Positions 7,152 through 11,347 of a stretch of DNA of 11,347 nucleotides are shown one piece after another. Location of the stretch: the NCBI GenBank assembly GCA_013821865.1, contig PNJM01000057.1:1-11347 (forward strand), read 5' to 3'. The notes under the pieces are model-generated. The model was not told the DNA's origin, made no database searches, and was given only the letters and a program-made list of their open reading frames with translations. The position numbers and the translations under genes are program-made. Position 1 is the stretch's first letter; the number at the start of each line of letters is the position of its first letter. Source of the stretch: Rhodocyclaceae bacterium (GTDB lineage Bacteria > Pseudomonadota > Gammaproteobacteria > Burkholderiales > Rhodocyclaceae).

Positions 7152-9559
7152 TCCGGCTTCCACGGCTTCCAGTATGGTTTTTCGGCCTTGCCGTGCAGGG
7201 CGCGGTAAACGCGCTCCGGCGTGAACGGCAGGCCGTAGATGCGCACGCCGGTGGCGTTGTAGATGGCGTTGGCGGTCGCCGCGGCGATGCAGATGGCGGG
7301 CGCTTCTCCCACCCCCTTGGCGCCCTGAGGGCCTTCGCCGTCCATCGACTCGATGAAGGAGATGTCCATCTCGGGTATCTCCGGCGCCGTGACCAGCTTG
7401 TAGTCGCGGAAGTTGGGGTTGCGCATGACGCCGTTTTCGATCGTCAGGTCTTCCGTCAGTGCGTAGCCCTGGCCCATGACCACGCCGCCTTCGATCTGGC
7501 CTTCGATGCCCAGCCGGTTCAGCACCCGGCCGACGTCGTGCGCGCCGGTGACCCTGGTCATCCTGACGATGCCGGTCTCGGTATCCACCTCGACTTCCAC
7601 CACCTGGGTCGCCCAGGCGTAGGCGGCGGAGACGTCGCCCTTGAAGCCCTTGTCCTGATGCTTGCTGGGCGGCTCGTAGTAGAAGGTGGTCATGACCAGT
7701 TCCGCCTTCTCGGTGAAATGCAGGTTGCGCATCAGCCGGGCCAGGTCGATCAGCGGCTCGCCGCTGGCGGCCTTGATGATGAAGCCGCCGCGCAGATCGA
7801 GGTCGGCCTCCGGGCACTCGAATTTCTTCGCCGCCGCGGCAAGAATCTTGGCCTTCGCCTTCTTCGCCGCGCCGATGGCCGAGTTGCCGGCGATGAAGGT
7901 GGTGCGCGAGGCATGCACGCCGACATCCCAAGGGGTGATGTCGGTGTCGTTGTTCACCACCGTGACGGCCGAGATGGGCAGGCCCAGTTCCTCGCACACC
8001 AGTTGCGAGAGAACGGTTTCCGAGCCCTGGCCGATCTCCGAGGCGCCGGTGATCAGCGTCACGTGGGCGAAGTCGTCGAGCTTGAGGATGGTGCCGCAGC
8101 CGTCGGAGGGATAGATCTTGGCGCCGCCGCCGACGTGCAGCATGGAGGCGATGCCGATGCCGCGCTTGACCGGATCAGGCGTGTTGCGGTTCCTGATGTT
8201 TTCCCTGTGCTTGCGCCGGAAATCGCTGCGACTGGCGGCGGTGGTCAGGCATTCCTTGAAGCCGCAGCTCTTGAAGCTCATGCCCTGGCCGGTGACTTCA
8301 CCTTTTTCCTGGGCATTCTTCAGGCGGAAATCGAGCGGATCCATGCCGATGGCCTCGGCCAGCTTGTCCATGTGCGCTTCGATGGCGAAAGTGGCCTGCA
8401 GGTTGCCATAGCCGCGGAAGGAGCCGGCGTAGGGGTTGTTCGTGTAGACCGCGGTGGTGTGGTAGTCGCAGTGCGGCACGCGGTAAAGCGAGGAGAAGGT
8501 CTGCATCATGACGAACGGCGTCGTCGCGCCCCAGGAAGTGTAGGCGCCGTTGTCGTGCAGCGTATGCACCTGGCGGAAGGTGAGGGTGCCGTCCTTCCTG
8601 CAGCCCGAGCGCAGCGTCAGCAGCACCGGCTGGCGGGTGGGCGAGGCAAGGAATTCTTCTTCGCGGCTGAATACCATCTTCACCGGCCGCTTCGCCGCGC
8701 GGGCGAGGAAGACGCAGATGACCTCGAAGGGGTAGATGTCGAGCTTGGAGCCGAAGCCGCCGCCGATGGGCGGCTGGATGATGCGGATGCGGCTCGGGTC
8801 CATGTTGAGGTATTCGGCGAACTCGCGCTTGTGCAGGAAGGGCACCTGCGTGTTCGAGTACATGAGCAGGTTTCCCGAGGCGTCGAACTCGGCGATGATG
8901 CCGGAGACGCCCATGCAGCAGTGGGTGACATAGTGCAGCTTGAAGGTGTCCTCGATCACCACGTCCGACTCGGCCTCGCCCTGCGCGACGTCGCCGTGGC
9001 CATAGTCGAAGCGCATGGCGATGTTGTCCGGCTTGCCGGCGTAGGCGACGGGCATGCCCTGCTTGAGGTGCTCGTGGCTGCCGTCGGCGCCGTGCGGCTC
9101 CGGGTGGATCAGCGGCGCGCCCGGCTTGATGGCCTCGGTGGGGTCGGAGATGATCGGAAGGTCTTCGTACTCGACCTTGATCAGCTTGAGGGCCTGCAGG
9201 GCGATCTCTTCGGACTCGGCTGCCACGGCGGCGATCTCGTCGCGCTGGCTGCGCACCCGGTCGCGCTTGAGCGGCAGGTGGTCCTTGGCCACGCCGATGG
9301 GACGCTGGTCGGGGATGTCGGCGGCGGTGATCACGACGTGCACGCCGGGCAGTGCCCTCGCCGCCGAGGTGTCGATGCTCCTGATGCGCGCATGCACCCG
9401 CGCCGAGCGCAGGATCTTGCCGTGCAATTGCCCAGGCAGATCGATGTCGTGGATGTAGCGGGTCTTGCCGCTCGCTTTCTCGGGCGCATCCATTTTCGGG
9501 ATGCGCTTGCCGATGAGGGAGTCGGGCTGGATGGTCTTGGTTTTCTCTGCGACGTTCAT
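7148..9559 (-). CDS. Molybdopterin-binding large subunit of xanthine dehydrogenase-family hydroxylase
   Basis: This 803-residue catalytic subunit binds the Mo-molybdopterin cofactor and hydroxylates carbon with water as the oxygen source. The N-terminal ald_Xan_dh_C hammerhead domain covers roughly residues 17-135 and starts [20 protein letters not shown]. The Mo domains then include GGGFGSK (266-272), [11 protein letters not shown] (378-388), [12 protein letters not shown], a MGQG-type segment, and GVGEAP with the catalytic base Glu752 (equivalent to bovine Glu1261). The usual substrate-orienting HxxxE motif reads HCCMG (213-217), so the glutamate seen in purine oxidases is absent. The start has AAAGGAG 7 nt upstream and lies 12 nt after the Fe-S subunit stop. 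With the two preceding genes it makes an alpha-beta-gamma enzyme. In this context it would oxidise indoleacetate to 2-oxoindole-3-acetate. Purine oxidation is unlikely, and another N-heterocycle or aldehyde cannot be ruled out. Confidence 0.93.
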   Translation of the reverse strand: MNVAEKTKTIQPDSLIGKRIPKMDAPEKASGKTRYIHDIDLPGQLHGKILRSARVHARIRSIDTSAARALPGVHVVITAADIPDQRPIGVAKDHLPLKRDRVRSQRDEIAAVAAESEEIALQALKLIKVEYEDLPIISDPTEAIKPGAPLIHPEPHGADGSHEHLKQGMPVAYAGKPDNIAMRFDYGHGDVAQGEAESDVVIEDTFKLHYVTHCCMGVSGIIAEFDASGNLLMYSNTQVPFLHKREFAEYLNMDPSRIRIIQPPIGGGFGSKLDIYPFEVICVFLARAAKRPVKMVFSREEEFLASPTRQPVLLTLRSGCRKDGTLTFRQVHTLHDNGAYTSWGATTPFVMMQTFSSLYRVPHCDYHTTAVYTNNPYAGSFRGYGNLQATFAIEAHMDKLAEAIGMDPLDFRLKNAQEKGEVTGQGMSFKSCGFKECLTTAASRSDFRRKHRENIRNRNTPDPVKRGIGIASMLHVGGGAKIYPSDGCGTILKLDDFAHVTLITGASEIGQGSETVLSQLVCEELGLPISAVTVVNNDTDITPWDVGVHASRTTFIAGNSAIGAAKKAKAKILAAAAKKFECPEADLDLRGGFIIKAASGEPLIDLARLMRNLHFTEKAELVMTTFYYEPPSKHQDKGFKGDVSAAYAWATQVVEVEVDTETGIVRMTRVTGAHDVGRVLNRLGIEGQIEGGVVMGQGYALTEDLTIENGVMRNPNFRDYKLVTAPEIPEMDISFIESMDGEGPQGAKGVGEAPAICIAAATANAIYNATGVRIYGLPFTPERVYRALHGKAEKPYWKPWKPE

Positions 9560-9571
9560 GGCGGGGCTCCT

Positions 9572-10045
9572 TTACTTCGCTGTTTCGCCCACCGAGGCGA
9601 TGGCATCGACAATCTTCTTGTAGCCCGTGCAGCGGCACAGATTGCCTTCGATGCCGCGCTTGATGGTGTCCGCGTCGGCGTCGGGATGGCAGGCGAGGAG
9701 GTGGCTCGCCTGCATCATCATGCCCGGCGTGCAGAAGCCGCACTGCACGGCGCCGTGCAGGACGAAGGCATCCCGCAGGGCATCGGCCTTCGCGTCGGAG
9801 GCAAGGCCCTCGATGGTCGTCACGTTGCGGCCGTGGCAATCCACTGCGAACATCAGGCATGAGTTGAGCGAGGCGCCGTCGACCACGATGGTGCAGGCGC
9901 CGCATTCCCCTTCGCCGCAGCCGTACTTGGTACCGCTGAGGCCGATCACGTCGCGCAGCATATCCAGGGTGGTCATGCCGACGCCCACCGTGGCGCGTCT
10001 TTTCACCCCGTTCAGGGTGAATTCGATGTCATGCTTGAGCGACAT
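9572..10045 (-). CDS. [2Fe-2S] subunit of xanthine dehydrogenase-family hydroxylase
   Basis: This 157-residue small subunit carries two [2Fe-2S] clusters that pass electrons from the Mo site to FAD. The N-terminal plant-ferredoxin-type cluster uses Cys43, Cys48, Cys51 and Cys63 (GCGEGECGACT). The C-terminal helical cluster uses Cys102, Cys105, Cys137 and Cys139 (QCGFCTPG and CRCTGY). All eight ligands are present and the length is typical. There is no signal peptide, so the complex is cytoplasmic, unlike periplasmic aldehyde oxidoreductases. Its start overlaps the end of the FAD subunit gene by 17 nt, with AAAGGAT 8 nt upstream, which indicates translational coupling in the order FAD, Fe-S, Mo subunit. 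Confidence 0.95.
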   Translation of the reverse strand: MSLKHDIEFTLNGVKRRATVGVGMTTLDMLRDVIGLSGTKYGCGEGECGACTIVVDGASLNSCLMFAVDCHGRNVTTIEGLASDAKADALRDAFVLHGAVQCGFCTPGMMMQASHLLACHPDADADTIKRGIEGNLCRCTGYKKIVDAIASVGETAK

Positions 10046-10898
10046 GGTCGAGCATCCTTTTGGTCATGTTGTGGATCATTTCCTTGCGGTACCAGGCCGT
10101 GGCGCGGATGTCATCGATCGGCTTGACCTCGTCGCGGGCAACGTTGGCAACCGATTCGATGGTCGCAGCGTCGAGCCGCTTGCCCTCGAGGGCTTCTTCG
10201 GTGTGCAGTGCGCGTACCGGGGTCGGCGCCACCGCGCCGAAGGCGACGCGCACATTCGTCATGACCCCTTGATTCAGGATGCCGGCGATGCCGATGGAGA
10301 TGGCGGAGATATCCAGGGCGGGGCGCGTGCCGAACTTGAAGAAGCGGGCGACATGGCCGGCCGGCGGCAGCGGGATGCGCACGCCGGTGAGCAGCTCGGC
10401 CGGCGCGCGCCGGGTCTTGCCCGGCCCGACGAAATACTCGGCCAGCGGCATGGTGCGCTGGTAAACCTTGCCGTCCGGCTTGGAGGCCAGTTCGACTTCG
10501 GCATCCAGCACGATCAGGGGCACCAGCGTGTCGCCGGCGGGCGAGGCATTGCAGATATTACCGCCCAGCGTGCCGGCATTGCGGATCTGGTCGCTGGCGA
10601 AATGGTCGCAGGCCTCGGCGAGCACCGGCAGGTGCTTCTTCACCAGATCGTTCCGCATGATCTCGCTGATGGTGGTGAGCGCGCCGATGCGGATTACATC
10701 GCCGTCGAGCGCGATGCCTTTCAGCTCCGGGATGCGGCGGATGTTCATCAGCGTGCGCTTGATCTTCAGCCGGCCGGCCTGGCTCTGCGGCATGAGGTCG
10801 GTGCCGCCGGCGAGGATGGTGACCTCGCCCAGCTGCTGCAGGCACTCGACCGCCTGCTCCAGGCTGGCGGGGACGACGTAACGTTCGATTCCTGTCAT
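10029..10898 (-). CDS. FAD-binding subunit of xanthine dehydrogenase-family hydroxylase
   Basis: This 289-residue medium subunit (CoxM/HcrB type) passes electrons from the [2Fe-2S] clusters through FAD to an external acceptor. FAD-binding motifs are AGGTDL (30-35) and IRNAGTLGGNICNASPAGD (105-123), followed by a CO-dehydrogenase-flavoprotein-like C-terminal domain from about 170. It has no cysteine-rich insertion, so it lacks the additional [4Fe-4S] cluster that marks 4-hydroxybenzoyl-CoA reductase. This points to a hydroxylase rather than a ferredoxin-driven reductase. The start at 10896-10898 is chosen because GAGGA (10906-10910) lies 7 nt upstream. The in-frame ATG at 10902-10904 would leave almost no spacer, and one further upstream at 10940 lies inside the mutase gene. 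The gene begins 10 nt after the mutase stop, and its ribosome site overlaps that stop. Confidence 0.92.
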   Translation of the reverse strand: MTGIERYVVPASLEQAVECLQQLGEVTILAGGTDLMPQSQAGRLKIKRTLMNIRRIPELKGIALDGDVIRIGALTTISEIMRNDLVKKHLPVLAEACDHFASDQIRNAGTLGGNICNASPAGDTLVPLIVLDAEVELASKPDGKVYQRTMPLAEYFVGPGKTRRAPAELLTGVRIPLPPAGHVARFFKFGTRPALDISAISIGIAGILNQGVMTNVRVAFGAVAPTPVRALHTEEALEGKRLDAATIESVANVARDEVKPIDDIRATAWYRKEMIHNMTKRMLDHVAQA

Positions 10899-10908
10899 AT
10901 GCATTTCC

Positions 10909-11347
10909 TCAGAAGCGGATCGGTTCCTGGTAGCGCCCATACACTTTCACCAGTTCCTTCGTGATCTCGCCGACGCTGGCGTAGGCTTTCACCGCCTCGA
11001 CGATGGCCGGCATGACGTTTGCGCCGGAGCGGGCGTCGGCGCCCACGCGTGCCAGCGCCTGCGCCACCCGCGCGCCGTCCCGCTCGGCGCGGACCTTGTT
11101 CAGGCCGTCTACCTGTACCCGGGCGTCCTCTTCCTTGTAGGGATGGAACTGCACCGGATGCTCTTCCTCCTGGTCGTTGCGGTAGCGATTGACGCCGACT
11201 TTCGGGAACCTGCCGGATTCGAGGTCGCGCTGCATCCGGTAGGCCTGGGCGGAAACCTTCGCCTGGATGATGCCCTCGGAGACCAGCTTGACGATGCCGC
11301 CCCGGGCGTCCGTCTCGGCCATGATCTCTTCCATCTTTTCGCGCATC
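10909..11347 (-). CDS. B12-dependent acyl-CoA mutase large subunit, C-terminal part (5' end outside window)
   Basis: About 146 residues of the C-terminal part of a methylmalonyl-CoA-mutase-type catalytic subunit are visible, and the reading frame is open through the right edge. Family signatures are GGIVKLVSEGIIQAKVSAQAYRMQRDLESG, VGVNRYRN, and a terminal segment RAERDGARVAQALARV, then ANVMPAIVEAVKAYASVGEITKELVKVYGRY. The protein ends straight after this last helix of the TIM-barrel domain. There is no fused DxHxxG B12-binding domain, so it should work with a separate small cobalamin-binding subunit, as in isobutyryl-, 2-hydroxyisobutyryl- and ethylmalonyl-type split mutases. In the indoleacetate route the reaction would be (2-aminophenyl)succinyl-CoA to (2-aminobenzyl)malonyl-CoA. 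The substrate-binding half is off the window, so specificity rests on gene context. Confidence 0.88.
   Translation of the reverse strand, partial: MREKMEEIMAETDARGGIVKLVSEGIIQAKVSAQAYRMQRDLESGRFPKVGVNRYRNDQEEEHPVQFHPYKEEDARVQVDGLNKVRAERDGARVAQALARVGADARSGANVMPAIVEAVKAYASVGEITKELVKVYGRYQEPIRF

Noticed and set aside
5848..7224. Plus-strand open frame of 458 codons opposite the CoA-transferase
   Set aside because: It is antisense to a gene with a clear catalytic motif, and no family features were seen in the translation.
7193..9862. Plus-strand open frame of 889 codons opposite the Mo and Fe-S subunit genes
   Set aside because: It lies antisense to two clearly real genes, spans their junction, has no recognisable motif and no convincing ribosome site.
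7148..10898. 4-hydroxybenzoyl-CoA reductase as identity of the three-subunit Mo enzyme
   Set aside because: The FAD subunit lacks the [4Fe-4S] insertion, the Mo subunit pocket differs, and the neighbours (mutase, CoA-transferase, indolepyruvate oxidoreductase) fit indoleacetate metabolism better.
10899..10940. Longer FAD subunit start at 10940 or the ATG at 10904
   Set aside because: 10940 lies inside the mutase gene, and 10904 leaves about 1 nt between ribosome site and start. 10898 has a proper 7-nt spacing and the usual family N-terminus.

Overview
The window is GC-rich and codes almost wall to wall on the minus strand. Eight genes run in the same direction, from the right edge to the left: a coenzyme-B12-dependent acyl-CoA mutase large subunit (cut by the right edge), the FAD, [2Fe-2S] and molybdopterin subunits of a xanthine-dehydrogenase-family hydroxylase, a class III CoA-transferase, a short-chain dehydrogenase/3-hydroxyacyl-CoA dehydrogenase, a periplasmic ABC-transporter binding protein of the branched-chain amino acid type, and a fused indolepyruvate:ferredoxin oxidoreductase. 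Gaps are short (17-nt overlap to 43 nt) except two of 82 and 117 nt, both of which hold repeat-like hairpin DNA. No rRNA, tRNA, CRISPR array, transposase or gene-free stretch over 300 bases was seen. The only sizeable non-coding end is positions 1-108, which holds an inverted repeat.

The combination of mutase, three-subunit Mo hydroxylase, family III CoA-transferase, beta-oxidation dehydrogenase and indolepyruvate oxidoreductase matches the known anaerobic indole-3-acetate (auxin) degradation pathway of denitrifying Betaproteobacteria (Aromatoleum/Azoarcus). There, indoleacetate is hydroxylated by a Mo enzyme to 2-oxoindole-3-acetate. A hydantoinase-type enzyme opens the lactam to (2-aminophenyl)succinate, which receives CoA. 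A B12 mutase rearranges the product to (2-aminobenzyl)malonyl-CoA, and after decarboxylation beta-oxidation yields 2-aminobenzoyl-CoA. Four steps of that route can be assigned here with varying certainty. The hydantoinase, decarboxylase, acyl-CoA dehydrogenase, hydratase, thiolase, CoA ligase and B12-binding small subunit are not in the window. The indolepyruvate oxidoreductase would feed tryptophan-derived indolepyruvate into the route as indoleacetyl-CoA, and the binding protein would supply an aromatic acid from outside. The host is probably a Rhodocyclales-like betaproteobacterium. This is inferred from gene content, GC content and the style of the C5/G5 hairpin repeats, not from a marker gene.

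The least expected feature is a 35-residue in-frame insertion in the indolepyruvate oxidoreductase, encoded by repeat-like hairpin DNA. It falls inside the thiamine-diphosphate signature (GDG-X26-N becomes GDG-X61-N). A related hairpin element lies just upstream of that gene, and a third repeat-like hairpin sits between the Mo subunit and CoA-transferase genes, inside a 29-codon ORF joined to both neighbours by ATGA overlaps.
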